The notes under the pieces were generated by a model. It was not told where the DNA came from. It worked only from the letters and a program-made list of their open reading frames with translations, and did not search any database. Positions 55,850 through 64,000 of a DNA stretch of 64,000 nt are shown piece by piece. The stretch spans positions 992,001 through 1,056,000 of the forward strand of contig CAVZIT010000004.1 of assembly GCA_963775445.1 (NCBI GenBank), in the 5' to 3' direction. How positions within the stretch are numbered: the first letter of the stretch is position 1; each line of letters opens with the position of its first letter. The position numbers were made by a program, and so were the translations under genes. The stretch comes from Dokdonella_A sp963775445. Its GTDB lineage: Bacteria > Pseudomonadota > Gammaproteobacteria > Xanthomonadales > Rhodanobacteraceae.

Positions 55850-57121
55850 ATGTTCGAAAAACCCTCCGCCATTTCCGCGGCCAATTCGCTGCGCCGTTAT
55901 CCTGCATTCCTTGCATTCTGGGCCGCGCGGCTTGCATCCGGTTTCGGTTTCCAGATGCTGTCCGTTGCGGTGGGCTGGCAAATCTATGCGCTGACCGGCC
56001 GTGCGTTCGATCTCGGACTCGTGGGACTGGTGCAGTTCGTGCCGTCGCTGCTGCTCGCGTTGCCGGCCGGGCATATCGCCGACCAGTTCGATCGCCGTCG
56101 CATCGTGGTGGTGTGCCAGGCGCTTGAATGGATCGCCATCGTGGTACTCGCTCTGGGCAGCGCGCTCGGCTGGCTCGGCGAAGTGCACATACTTGCGCTG
56201 GTCTTCCTGATCGGCGTGGGAAAGGCGGTGGAGTTTCCGACGCGCACGGCGATGGTGCCGGGCCTGGTACCCGATCGAATCTTGCCGCGGGCGATGGCGA
56301 TGAACGCTTCGGCTGGCCAGATTGCGATGATCGCCGGCCCGGCGGTCGGTGGGTTTCTCTACGTGGCCGGTCCCGATGTCGTGTACGGCATCGCGGCCAT
56401 CCTGTACATCGTTTCGCTCGTGCTGATGTGGCGTCTGCGCTATGACCATGTGCCGCCGCGGCGCGAGCCTGCAACGCTCAAGACGCTTTTCGCGGGCGTT
56501 GCATTCATCCGTGCGCGACCGGTGGTGCTCGGCGTGATCTCGCTCGATCTGTTTGCGGTTCTGCTCGGCGGCGCGACCGCGTTGCTGCCGATCTTCGCGC
56601 GCGACATCCTGCATACCGGGCCGTGGGGTCTCGGCCTGCTGCGCGCGGCGCCGGCAGTCGGCGCGCTGCTCATGTCGGTGTGGCTCGCGCGGCATGCGAT
56701 GCAGCGGCGCATCGGCTCGATCATGTTCGCGTCGGTGGCCGCGTTTGGCGTAGCCACGCTCGTGTTTGCATTGTCGCGAAACCTGTGGGTGTCGCTGGCA
56801 GCGCTGTTCGCCCTCGGCGCATTCGACATGGTCAGCATGGTCATCCGCGGCGCGCTGGTGCAACTGGAGACGCCGGACGCGGTGCGCGGGCGCGTGAGCT
56901 CGGTGAACTCGATCTTCATCAACACCTCGAACCAGCTCGGCGAATTCGAGTCCGGCCTGCTCGCGGCGTGGGTCGGCGCGGTCGGCGCCACTGTCATCGG
57001 CGGTGTCGGCACGCTCGTCGTCGTGGGCTTGTGGATGCTGATGTTCCCGACGCTCAGGCGGCGCCAGCGACTCGAATCAGCACCCGAAGACACATCCGAA
57101 GGTGCGGCGCAGACGCTGTAG
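55850..57121 (+). CDS. MFS transporter (EntS-like exporter)
   Basis: A 423-residue major facilitator with 12 predicted helices, of the EntS/MFS_3 type, members of which export siderophores or drugs. Visible motifs: AARLASGFGFQMLSVAVGWQ, the loop 2-3 motif GHIADQFDRRRIVVV (the GxxxDRxxR-like motif A), and the family block DAVRGRVSSVNSIFINTSNQ. It follows the recQ-coupled gene by 12 bases. Together with the nearby orphan TonB receptor it could hint at a metallophore route, but no biosynthesis genes are present. Confidence 0.88.
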   Translation: MFEKPSAISAANSLRRYPAFLAFWAARLASGFGFQMLSVAVGWQIYALTGRAFDLGLVGLVQFVPSLLLALPAGHIADQFDRRRIVVVCQALEWIAIVVLALGSALGWLGEVHILALVFLIGVGKAVEFPTRTAMVPGLVPDRILPRAMAMNASAGQIAMIAGPAVGGFLYVAGPDVVYGIAAILYIVSLVLMWRLRYDHVPPRREPATLKTLFAGVAFIRARPVVLGVISLDLFAVLLGGATALLPIFARDILHTGPWGLGLLRAAPAVGALLMSVWLARHAMQRRIGSIMFASVAAFGVATLVFALSRNLWVSLAALFALGAFDMVSMVIRGALVQLETPDAVRGRVSSVNSIFINTSNQLGEFESGLLAAWVGAVGATVIGGVGTLVVVGLWMLMFPTLRRRQRLESAPEDTSEGAAQTL

Positions 57122-57536
57122 CCCCGCCCTCCTTTCGGCTGCCGCCACTTCTCGCGCGTCCTGCGCTCGCAGGAGCGGGCGCGAACAGCGCAGCTGGCGC
57201 GGCGCGCGAGCGCCATGGATGGCGCGAGACAATCCCGATTCACCCCTCGCTTCGCGGAGGAAAGGTTTGACCATGCAGCGTTCGATTTTCACTTCCTCCG
57301 CAAGGCGGGGGAGGTCGAAGCCACAGCAGGTACGTCGCCGGCGCATGGCGCCGGTGACCACCGCGTCCGGCCACCAGACCTTTTGGCTACTTTTGGGGCA
57401 ATGCCAAAAGTGGCCCAATCGCCGCTGCGGCGAGTGGAACGCTTGCGAAAACACCACATCCTGCGAGGGGAGCGGAACACGACAGCCGAGCACCTGCTCG
57501 CCGCCGAAGCGAGGGGGACCGTGCGACAGCATCCCG
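57122..57536. other. Intergenic repeat-rich segment, no gene seen
   Basis: 415 bases. Contains a GCGCCA/TGGCGC hairpin near 57210, GC-rich runs of the kind also found behind modC, and the inverted repeat at 57385-57415. Short frames that cross it have dispersed-repeat composition. Confidence 0.55.
57385..57415. repeat. Inverted repeat, xanthomonad-type intergenic hairpin
   Basis: GGCTACTTTTGG (57385-57396) pairs with CCAAAAGTGGCC (57404-57415), 11 of 12 positions, loop of 7. Elements with an ACTTTTG core and its complement are widespread between xanthomonad genes. Confidence 0.65.
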
Positions 57537-58127
57537 TCAAGCGATAGAAGCAACTCGCCGCGCCTGCCAGCACCAGTGCCACGGCTCGTAAGCGATGCCG
57601 TGCCGGTTGCCGCGCGGGAATGAAAGGGTGTATCCGAATGCACCCGCGTGGCGTTGCAGCCAGGCGAACGCGGGCGATTGCTCGAAGATCTCCTCGAGCG
57701 GCTCGTAACCCGGTGTGGTCAGATCCAGCGCGCGTCCGGAATGGTGTTCGCTGTATCCCGGCGCGGCGCTGACGCGAAGGATCTCGTCCAGCGACTGGCC
57801 GCGTTCAAGCTTGCGCGCAAGGATGCCGAGCTGATACTCGATCGAGCGAAACGCAGAGACGCATTGCAACACAATGCCCTCGATCCGGGCGGCATCGCGC
57901 ATGCGATGCCAGTCGCGCGCGGCGCGCGGTGTGAGCCACTGCAGCCGCCCGTGGATATCCTCACCGATGGCGGCGAGCGTTGCCGGCTCGCGCACCCGGG
58001 AAAGCGCGCGTGAACGCGCATAGTCGGAAGGAACGCCAAGCGCGCGCGCGCGCGCCAGCAACGCGCGCCGTGAGACGCTGTCGCTGCGCGCGGGTGGCGA
58101 GGGTGCTGCTGCGCGCACGGCGGGCAC
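57537..58127 (-). CDS. D-alanyl-D-alanine carboxypeptidase, VanY/LAS family
   Basis: A 196-residue LAS-type zinc peptidase that trims D-Ala from peptidoglycan peptides. The metal and catalytic site is intact: SEHHSGRALD with His128 and Asp135, and EPWHW with Glu181 and His184. There is no clear signal peptide (the first 20 residues are Pro/Ser/Arg-rich), which is odd for a wall enzyme; the start could be wrong. It directly follows the DUF3887 gene. Confidence 0.85.
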   Translation of the reverse strand: MPAVRAAAPSPPARSDSVSRRALLARARALGVPSDYARSRALSRVREPATLAAIGEDIHGRLQWLTPRAARDWHRMRDAARIEGIVLQCVSAFRSIEYQLGILARKLERGQSLDEILRVSAAPGYSEHHSGRALDLTTPGYEPLEEIFEQSPAFAWLQRHAGAFGYTLSFPRGNRHGIAYEPWHWCWQARRVASIA

Positions 58128-58547
58128 TCAGAACTGGGCTTTCGGGGTAATCGGCACCACATGGAAACCCACGACCGCGCCCTTGTCGCCGCAGGCGACC
58201 TGCGCGGCGAGTGTGCCCTTCTCGAATACCAGCGGCACCGTCGCTGCAATGTAACCCTTGTCGGCGGCGATATGCGTTTCTCCGCGCGCGGTGATCTTGC
58301 CGTATTTCGGCGTGAGCGATTTCCACTCCTGTTCAAGCTTCTCCGGCGGCAGGCTGGCACGCAGCTTCGCGTCGAAATCCACCTCGGCCGTGACGTAGTC
58401 GTCCTTGCCCAGCGCATCGAGCATGTCGGAAATGCGCGAACTGCAAAGGGTACCGGGATCGAGCGCCTGTGCCTCGAGCCGCCCAGGTCCGAGTGCAGCG
58501 ACAACGGACGTGGCAAGCACGACGAACGCGAGCGGGTGGATTTTCAT
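58128..58547 (-). CDS. DUF3887-type secreted protein
   Basis: A 139-residue protein with a signal peptide (about 24 residues, cut near LEAQA). The mature part, YVTAEVDFDAKLRASLPPEK and LEQEWKSLTPKYGKITARGE, fits the DUF3887 family of small periplasmic domains. It lies directly upstream of the VanY gene with stop and start adjoining, so they form one unit; a cell-wall function is suggested by that only. Confidence 0.78.
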   Translation of the reverse strand: MKIHPLAFVVLATSVVAALGPGRLEAQALDPGTLCSSRISDMLDALGKDDYVTAEVDFDAKLRASLPPEKLEQEWKSLTPKYGKITARGETHIAADKGYIAATVPLVFEKGTLAAQVACGDKGAVVGFHVVPITPKAQF

Positions 58548-58565
58548 GAATCGTCCTCCAATTCG

Positions 58566-60063
58566 TTACGGCATTTCATGTGACGAGCGCGCTTGCTGCG
58601 CAGGTGTGGGTTGGGCCGCGTCGGGCGCCTCGATCTGTTGCAGGTCCATGCGGCCCAGCGCACCGAGGCCGGCATAGAAACGCCACGGGTCGCCATCCCC
58701 GACCGAGAGTGCGATATGACCGGTGTCGAAACCCGGCAGCGCCGCGTCGAAACTTTGCCAGCTTCCATCGACCCAGGCCTGTACCCACGCATGCGGCACG
58801 AATACATGATCTGCGCCGGCAAACGTGGGCGCGTACGCCAGCCCGTCCACGACGCGCGTGGCAATGCCGAGCGCGCGCCCGAGCGCGGCGAGCAAAACCG
58901 CATGCTCGGTGCAATCGCCTTCCGGCTTGCGCGCGACTTCCAGCGCCGAGGCATAGCCCACGCCGAGCGTCTTGTCGGAGATATAGCCACGCACGAATTC
59001 CTGCAGTCGCTGCATGCGTTGCAAGGGTGTCGCGGCATCGCCGATGCCCTTGTGCGCCAGCGCGATGATTGCCGGGGCGTCGCTCTGCAGCCAGTCCGTG
59101 CTTCGGCGGTCCGTCGCATCGGGCGGCAGCCTCGCTTCCCGGTGTCGCGCGATCGCTGACCGTGACGATGAGCGCACGGCCCTCGCGCTGCACACGCTGC
59201 TCGTCGGTATCGGGAAGATCGAGCGGTGCGCCGGCGTCGCTTGGCACGAGCGTGTAGCGAAGTTCGCGACTGCGCTCGACCGCGCTCAATGCGCGCGGCG
59301 CTTTCATCAACATGCGCGCGAACATGTCGCTGTCCTGGTCGGGTGCCTCGGCGCAGGCACGGTCACACGCGAGCAGCGTCAAGTCGACTCCGAGTATCGG
59401 CATGACCATCTTGTGCACGGTCTGGTCCGCGTCCACCCACGAGCGGCTCGCGGTGGGCGCACCTGGCAAGTCCAGTGTCTGGTCGATGCGGGTCAGCGCG
59501 ATCTTTCCGCCGGGCAAGTCCATGATTGCGCGTGGTCCGACCGTCGTATCAACGCCGACCGCGTCGAGGCTCGAAGGCTGGAACGCCAGAGCATGATAAT
59601 GCGCGCCCGGTTCGAGTCCGGCGCGCACGCCCGCGAGTCGCAGCCCTTCCGGCAGCAGTGCGTCAGCCGGCCAGGCGACCTCCTTTTGCTGGGGGCTGCC
59701 GCCGCCGCTGCGGGTCGTCACATCGATGCGACCATCGTGGACACGACCTTCGATGCGCGTCTCGCTGCCCGACAGACGCGACACGCTGAGGAACGACAAC
59801 GGTTTGCCGTCGGGCGATTCGATGCTGGTTTCCTCGCTCCCAAGCGTGAGCTGGACGCCGGCGCGTTGCAGGGCGAGATCGAGCGTCTGGCTGGTCACGA
59901 TGCGCTGGCCATCCGCGCCTTGCTCGACATCGCGCGTGGTTTCGTAGGAACCGATCTTGCGTCCATCGAGCAGGACCGTGTACCACATTTGCGCGGGCAA
60001 TCCGGCGCGCGCGACCAGCGGCGCGAGCAACGGCAGCAGCAACCACGCACGCGTTCGGGTCAC
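58566..60063 (-). CDS. Transglutaminase-domain secreted protein (one frameshift)
   Basis: Two frames form one gene: an N-terminal part (signal peptide AWLLLPLLAPLVARAGLPAQ, then a beta-rich domain) and a C-terminal transglutaminase-like peptidase core with GDCTEHAVLLAAL (catalytic Cys), PHAWVQAWV (His) and SFDAALPGFDTGH (Asp). The frames join near 59130; removing one G gives SE-LPPDATDRRSTDW and about 498 residues. GTG 60063 overlaps the bpt stop (GTGA). It may process peptides or cross-link protein in the periplasm. Confidence 0.8.
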
Positions 60064-60830
60064 GTGACGGCCGTGCCTTGCATGCACGGCGTCGTCGTTC
60101 GCGCAGGGGGGCGTTGCGGCGCATCCGGGCCGAGCTCCTGCCAGACGCCATCGCGCAATATTTCCAGCGGTCGAAAGCGGGCCTTGTAGTCCATTTTTTC
60201 GTGTCCCTCGATCCAGAAACCGAGATAGACGTGCGCCAGGTCCGCTTCGCGTGCAATGCGCAATTGATGCAGGATGGCCAGCGTGCCGAGGCCGCGTCGG
60301 CCCTGGTCCGGATCGAAGAACGTATAGACGGCCGACAGGCCGCTTGCGCAGAAATCGGTCACGGCCAGTGCGAGCAGTCGTCCGCGATCGCGCAATTCGA
60401 TGAAACGCGTCGGGCTCCACGCGGTATAAAGGAAGCGCGAGAAGTCATTTGGTTCGGCATCGTCCATGCCGCCCTGGGGATGACGCGCTTCGAGATAGCG
60501 CCGATACAACCGGAAGCGCTCTTCGCTATATGCGGGCGGGTGCACGGTGACTGCCAGACCCCGATTGGCCGCAAGGCATCGACGCTGGCTGCGATCGGGG
60601 CGAAAGTGCCGGACCGGGACGCGGCAGGCAACGCACGCGTTGCATGCGACGCAGCGCGGATAGTAGACATGTCCGCCGGCACGGCGATAGCCGCCGGGCA
60701 ACGCGAGATCGTACAGGCGACCGAGATCCGGCGACGCAGGATCGAGCACCAGGTTCTGCGCCGTGCGCCCGCTGAAATAACCGCAAGGGTGCGGCAATGT
60801 CTGGAACAGGCGGACAACATCCGAGCGCAT
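60060..60830 (-). CDS. bpt: Aspartate/glutamate leucyltransferase
   Basis: A 256-residue Ate/Bpt-type aminoacyl-tRNA protein transferase; the bacterial form adds Leu to N-terminal Asp or Glu to mark proteins for ClpS-ClpAP. Key parts: PCGYFSGRTAQNLVLDP (15-31), the Cys pattern CVACNACVAC at 60-69, and the C-terminal block YLGFWIEGHEKMDYKARFRP. The stop overlaps the transglutaminase start by 4 bases. Confidence 0.94.
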   Translation of the reverse strand: MRSDVVRLFQTLPHPCGYFSGRTAQNLVLDPASPDLGRLYDLALPGGYRRAGGHVYYPRCVACNACVACRVPVRHFRPDRSQRRCLAANRGLAVTVHPPAYSEERFRLYRRYLEARHPQGGMDDAEPNDFSRFLYTAWSPTRFIELRDRGRLLALAVTDFCASGLSAVYTFFDPDQGRRGLGTLAILHQLRIAREADLAHVYLGFWIEGHEKMDYKARFRPLEILRDGVWQELGPDAPQRPPARTTTPCMQGTAVT

Positions 60831-61217
60831 GGACGCGATTCTAGCAGGCTGCCGAGAAGGCTATTCAGTCGTCTGCGAGCGAATTGCGCCATTCGAGTTG
60901 GACGCTGATTTGATCTACCGAAGCAGGAGCGCCCTGTTCAGCTCGAGCGCCGTTGGCGCTCGCCCCTTTTCGCACTCCACGCACCTTCCACCGCCAAACA
61001 GAGGAAGGGAAAGCCGGAGCTCGGCGCGCTGGTGCCTTTTCCCCGCGGGACGGGGGGGAGACCGGCTTTCGCGCGGCACGGCTGCGCGCCGGGGAATGGC
61101 TGCACATGCATGTACAGACCTGGCTTGCGAGAGCGGGACGCGAGACGTCGTGGCAGCCGATCGAGGTCAGCCGTGTGGCGACGCAATCGTCGCCACACGG
61201 ATTGGCCGCCGACTGCG
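60831..61217. other. Intergenic spacer with a strong hairpin
   Basis: 387 bases between the bpt start and the DUF2007-like stop. It holds a GC-rich repeat block (60927-61090) and the 13-bp hairpin at 61171-61200. No gene seen. Confidence 0.5.
61171..61200. terminator. Perfect 13-bp hairpin, probable terminator or REP
   Basis: CCGTGTGGCGACG and CGTCGCCACACGG pair perfectly around CAAT. It lies 18 bases past the DUF2007-like stop codon and ahead of bpt. A U-tract is missing. Confidence 0.5.
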
Positions 61218-61601
61218 TTACGCGCCCAGCCGCAAGGCAATCATGACCAGCACGGCAACTATTGCCGCGAGGATCAGCGCCTTCCAGCGCCACCCAGCCG
61301 CACGGTGTCCGCGGTCCTCGCCGGCGGCGCGCGCCGCGGCCAGCTCGTCGGCAAAACGCGTCGCCGGTTCCAGTCCCGCGTCGCGCAATACCTCACGTGC
61401 CCGCGTGTACTGTTCGGCGCGCACCGCCCACACCTGCGGCCACGCCTCCGAATCGTTGCGGCTGGTATAGCTGAAGCGTTTCCAGCTCGCGGCGCGCCAT
61501 GCCTGGTGATTGCGCACGACGGTTTCCACGCCCGATTCCCCGAGCAATGCGGCGACGCGCTCGATGTTTTCCATACGCGGTGATGTGTAGACCTGGCGCA
61601 C
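61218..61601 (-). CDS. DUF2007-related 'pathogenicity-like' protein with C-terminal anchor
   Basis: A 127-residue protein. The first 60 residues, RQVYTSPRMENIERVAALLG and then GVETVVRNHQAWRAASW, match the xanthomonad 'pathogenicity-like' family, related to DUF2007. The C-terminal ALILAAIVAVLVMIALRLG is a membrane anchor. The start is GTG 61601 (VRQVYT), preferred over ATG 61574. The tesB stop lies 7 bases upstream. The function is unknown. Confidence 0.75.
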   Translation of the reverse strand: MRQVYTSPRMENIERVAALLGESGVETVVRNHQAWRAASWKRFSYTSRNDSEAWPQVWAVRAEQYTRAREVLRDAGLEPATRFADELAAARAAGEDRGHRAAGWRWKALILAAIVAVLVMIALRLGA

Positions 61602-61608
61602 AATCGTG

Positions 61609-62472
61609 TTACCCGCGCAAACGGATCAGGCCTTCCTGCGCGACCGAAGCGACCATGCGGCCATCCTCCCTGAAGATCGCGCCTCGCGCGAGTCCGCGCG
61701 CACCCTGCGCACTCGGACTGTCGCAGTCGTACAGCAGCCATTCGTCGATGCGGAAAGGCCGATGAAACCACAGCGCATGATCGAGACTGGCCATCTGGAC
61801 ATGCTGCTGCATATAGGAAATGCCGTGCGGCAGCGTGGCCGTGCGAATCAGGTGGAAATCCGACGCATAGGCGAGCAGCGTTCGATGCAGCAGTTCGTTG
61901 TCCGGCACGCGATCGGTCAGGCGGAACCAGGTACGTTGCACCGGCGGGCGTTCGACCGCATGCAGGTCATCGCGCGGCCACACCGGTCGGAACTCGAACG
62001 GTCCCTTGATGCCGAGCCAGCGTCTGAGCTTGGTGGGCAGGTGCGCGAGTTCCTCTGCCGGCAGCAGCGTCGGTGGCTGGAGTTCATCGGGGCCGGGGAC
62101 GTCGGGCATCGGAGACTGGTGCTCGACGCCTTCCTCGGCGATCTGGAACGAGGCCGAAAAGTTGAAGATCGGCTGGCCGTGCTGGATCGCGACGACACGG
62201 CGCACGGAAAAACTGTGTCCATCGCGGGTGCGCTCGACGTTGTAGATGATCGGATGATCGACATCGCCGGCGCGCAGGAAGTACGCATGCAGCGAGTTCG
62301 CCTTGCGCGAGTCGTCGACCGTCTGCTGCGCCGCCGACAAGGCCTGGCCGACTACCTGGCCGCCGAATACATGGCGCGTGCCGATGTCGCGACTTTGCCC
62401 GCGAAACAGGTTGTCCTCGATCCGTTCGAGCTGGAGCAAGGCGAGCAATTCCGAGACGACGGCTGTGGTCAT
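61609..62472 (-). CDS. tesB: Acyl-CoA thioesterase II
   Basis: A 287-residue double-hotdog thioesterase that hydrolyses acyl-CoA to free fatty acid. GTRHVFGGQVVGQALSAA, SLHAYFLRAGDVDHPIIYNV and SLDHALWFHRPFRIDEWLLY (the conserved Asp) are diagnostic of TesB, and the length is normal. It is followed by the DUF2007-like gene. Confidence 0.95.
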   Translation of the reverse strand: MTTAVVSELLALLQLERIEDNLFRGQSRDIGTRHVFGGQVVGQALSAAQQTVDDSRKANSLHAYFLRAGDVDHPIIYNVERTRDGHSFSVRRVVAIQHGQPIFNFSASFQIAEEGVEHQSPMPDVPGPDELQPPTLLPAEELAHLPTKLRRWLGIKGPFEFRPVWPRDDLHAVERPPVQRTWFRLTDRVPDNELLHRTLLAYASDFHLIRTATLPHGISYMQQHVQMASLDHALWFHRPFRIDEWLLYDCDSPSAQGARGLARGAIFREDGRMVASVAQEGLIRLRG

Positions 62473-62520
62473 GATCGATCGCGGGAGAGGAAGGCGCGCA
62501 AGTATACCGGCGCGGAGCGC

Positions 62521-63105
62521 TCAGCCGCCCGAGCCCTCGACTGGAACCAGGCGCTGCAAACCGCTGTCCGCGATGACGTCGCCCCACGGGAACAGCGGGC
62601 CGGGATCGCGCCGTCGCGGCAGCAGGAGGGACACATCGTCGCTGGCCGGCTCGAGGCGCCGATCGAGATCCTCGTGACCAGCGATCCAGCGCAGGTTCGG
62701 CAGGCGCGCGCGCAACCCGATGAGCAACGCGTTCAGCGCGCGCATTTGTGCTTGCGTGTACCTTTCATCGAATGCCTGGTGCCTACTGTCCCGCCAATCC
62801 GGCCAGCGACCCCGGTTCACCATCTCGATGCCGACCGAACGGGCGTTGTGTCCGACCGCATGGTGCGCAACTCGATCATCCTCGACGAACCGGTGCAGGG
62901 CGCCATCGCGGTCCACGTAGTAATGACCGCAATTGCCGGTCTGCGAATCGGCGTGCAGGATGCGTTCGCCATATTCGCGCGCCGTCGCGAGATCCGGCAA
63001 TTCGGTGCAGTGCATTACCGCCAGGTCGATGTCCTCGATGGATCGCTCGCGCAGACGTGTCTGATAGGGCAACAGCCAATCGTGAACCGGCGGCATCGCG
63101 GACAT
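62521..63105 (-). CDS. ampD: 1,6-anhydro-N-acetylmuramyl-L-alanine amidase
   Basis: A 194-residue cytoplasmic zinc amidase of cell-wall recycling, which cleaves anhydro-muropeptides and so keeps beta-lactamase induction low. Zinc His32 in VMHCTELPD, later His in IAGHEDLD, and RRDPGPLFPW fit the xanthomonad AmpD pattern. ATG 63105 (MSAMPPVHDW) is used; the next ATG is 63096. Divergent from the PLD gene. Confidence 0.92.
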   Translation of the reverse strand: MSAMPPVHDWLLPYQTRLRERSIEDIDLAVMHCTELPDLATAREYGERILHADSQTGNCGHYYVDRDGALHRFVEDDRVAHHAVGHNARSVGIEMVNRGRWPDWRDSRHQAFDERYTQAQMRALNALLIGLRARLPNLRWIAGHEDLDRRLEPASDDVSLLLPRRRDPGPLFPWGDVIADSGLQRLVPVEGSGG

Positions 63106-63211
63106 GCGCGCAGTTTCGCATGCAGCGGCCCAAGCCGGCGCGGGTTGCCGGAATCGGAGCGCGCATTCCCGCGAATGCGCGTCAGCCGTTTGCAGTCGCA
63201 AGGCAGGCAAG

Positions 63212-64000
63212 ATGACGGGCACCACCAGGCTGCTGGTTCCAGGACGCAACTGCTGGCGCATCGAGCATGCGCACCGCCTTGCGTTCCTGATCGATGGCGA
63301 GGCCTGCTTCGCGGCCATGCGCGCCGCGATGGTCGCTGCGCAACGCTCGATCTTGCTGCTCGGCTGGGACATCGACAGTCGGGTCGAACTTGCGCGCGCC
63401 CCAAGCGCTGATGATTTGCCGCTGGCTCTGGCGGATTTCCTGCGCGCATTGCTGGAGCGGCGCGATGAACTCGAGGTGCGTATTCTCAACTGGGATTACG
63501 CAATGCTGTATGCGCTCGAACGCGAGTGGTTGCCGGCCGCGACTTTCGGTGCGCACGAGCATCCACGCCTGAGCTTCCGGCTCGACGCGAGTCATCCGCT
63601 CGGCGGCTCGCATCACCAGAAGGTTCTGGTCGTCGATGACGCGGTTGCATTCGTCGGCGGCCTGGACCTTACGCGTTCGCGCTGGGACACCCCTGAACAC
63701 CGCGCCGACGATCGGCGGCGTCGCAATGCGGGCGGCCAGGGCTACGACCCGTTTCACGATGTCCACGCGGTGCTCGACGGCGCGGCGGCGCGAGCGCTCG
63801 GCGATCTGGCGCGTGCACGCTGGCTCGACGCTACGGGTCAGTCGATCGAGCAGGTGACAGCCGCGGACGATCCCTGGCCTGCCGGAGTTGCCGCCGACAT
63901 CGATGACCTCGAGGTTGCGATCGCGCGCACGCAGCCGGCGTGGAACGGTCGCGAAGCCGTCGGCGAAATCCGCCGGCTGCTGCTCGATGCAATCGCCGTC
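63212..64000 (+). CDS. Phospholipase D / cardiolipin synthase-type protein, N-terminal part
   Basis: 263 codons from ATG 63212 to the window end. Phospholipase D fold with the first HKD motif HHQKVLVVDD (His135, Lys137, Asp142) and the following VGGLDLTRSRWD. Upstream is a helical segment RSILLLGWDIDSRVEL, typical of PLD-family proteins acting on phosphatidyl substrates. The second HKD motif lies outside the window. Confidence 0.88.
   Translation, partial: MTGTTRLLVPGRNCWRIEHAHRLAFLIDGEACFAAMRAAMVAAQRSILLLGWDIDSRVELARAPSADDLPLALADFLRALLERRDELEVRILNWDYAMLYALEREWLPAATFGAHEHPRLSFRLDASHPLGGSHHQKVLVVDDAVAFVGGLDLTRSRWDTPEHRADDRRRRNAGGQGYDPFHDVHAVLDGAAARALGDLARARWLDATGQSIEQVTAADDPWPAGVAADIDDLEVAIARTQPAWNGREAVGEIRRLLLDAIAV

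Overview
The window is dense, high-GC proteobacterial chromosome. The gene content points to Gammaproteobacteria of the order Lysobacterales (Xanthomonadales), probably near Rhodanobacteraceae: a Cys-cluster Bpt/Ate protein, an AmpD of the xanthomonad type, a DUF2007 'pathogenicity-like' protein, a CRP/Clp-type box, and many short GC-rich hairpin repeats between genes. This is inferred from family recognition; there is no rRNA or tRNA here to place the organism.

Layout. 1-5.8 kb: start of glnS (leftward), an OafA-type acyltransferase between two hairpin repeats, a DUF2007 protein, a DUF318-type permease and a CDF metal exporter. 5.9-10.9 kb: two convergent gene groups that look like an undescribed biosynthetic cluster. 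Sterol-desaturase-like hydroxylase, two SMR-like transporter halves and a DegT-type PLP enzyme run rightward; a FemAB/GNAT-like transferase and an arginase-fold hydrolase run leftward. 11-15.4 kb: copper block (DUF4396 protein, cytochrome c, CopB, CopA). 15.8-19.5 kb: peroxide regulon, katG and oxyR convergent, each with a recognisable four-box OxyR site. 19.5-24 kb: lipoprotein esterase, an orphan Pycsar-effector-like membrane protein overlapping prmC, and dxs. 24-28 kb: an NPCBM-like orphan and a heavily decayed DUF1800/DUF1501 gene pair.

28-36.9 kb is the most interesting region: a leftward gene array with two TIR-TM-TPR proteins, each followed by a small beta-rich protein, then a SLOG-like protein with four membrane segments, then an HNH nuclease, with a Clp-like box upstream. 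TIR plus SLOG plus membrane effector is the logic of Thoeris-like or nucleotide-signal immunity, but this gene set matches no system I can name.

36.9-64 kb: acyl-CoA dehydrogenase and LEA-like lipoprotein; modABC; a large VPS10/BNR-repeat protein; an ICMT-family methyltransferase; a HEPN-motif protein; a large secreted protein of unknown role; a CocE-type hydrolase; a TonB-dependent receptor; recQ with a coupled secreted partner; an MFS exporter; a VanY carboxypeptidase; a transglutaminase coupled to bpt; tesB, ampD and the start of a phospholipase D.

Four otherwise intact genes carry exactly one single-base frameshift each (near 32.64, 34.07, 44.12 and 59.13 kb). Restoring one base gives a clean full-length protein each time, which hints at residual assembly errors rather than decay. 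The DUF1800/DUF1501 pair is different: it has many frame changes and lost motifs.
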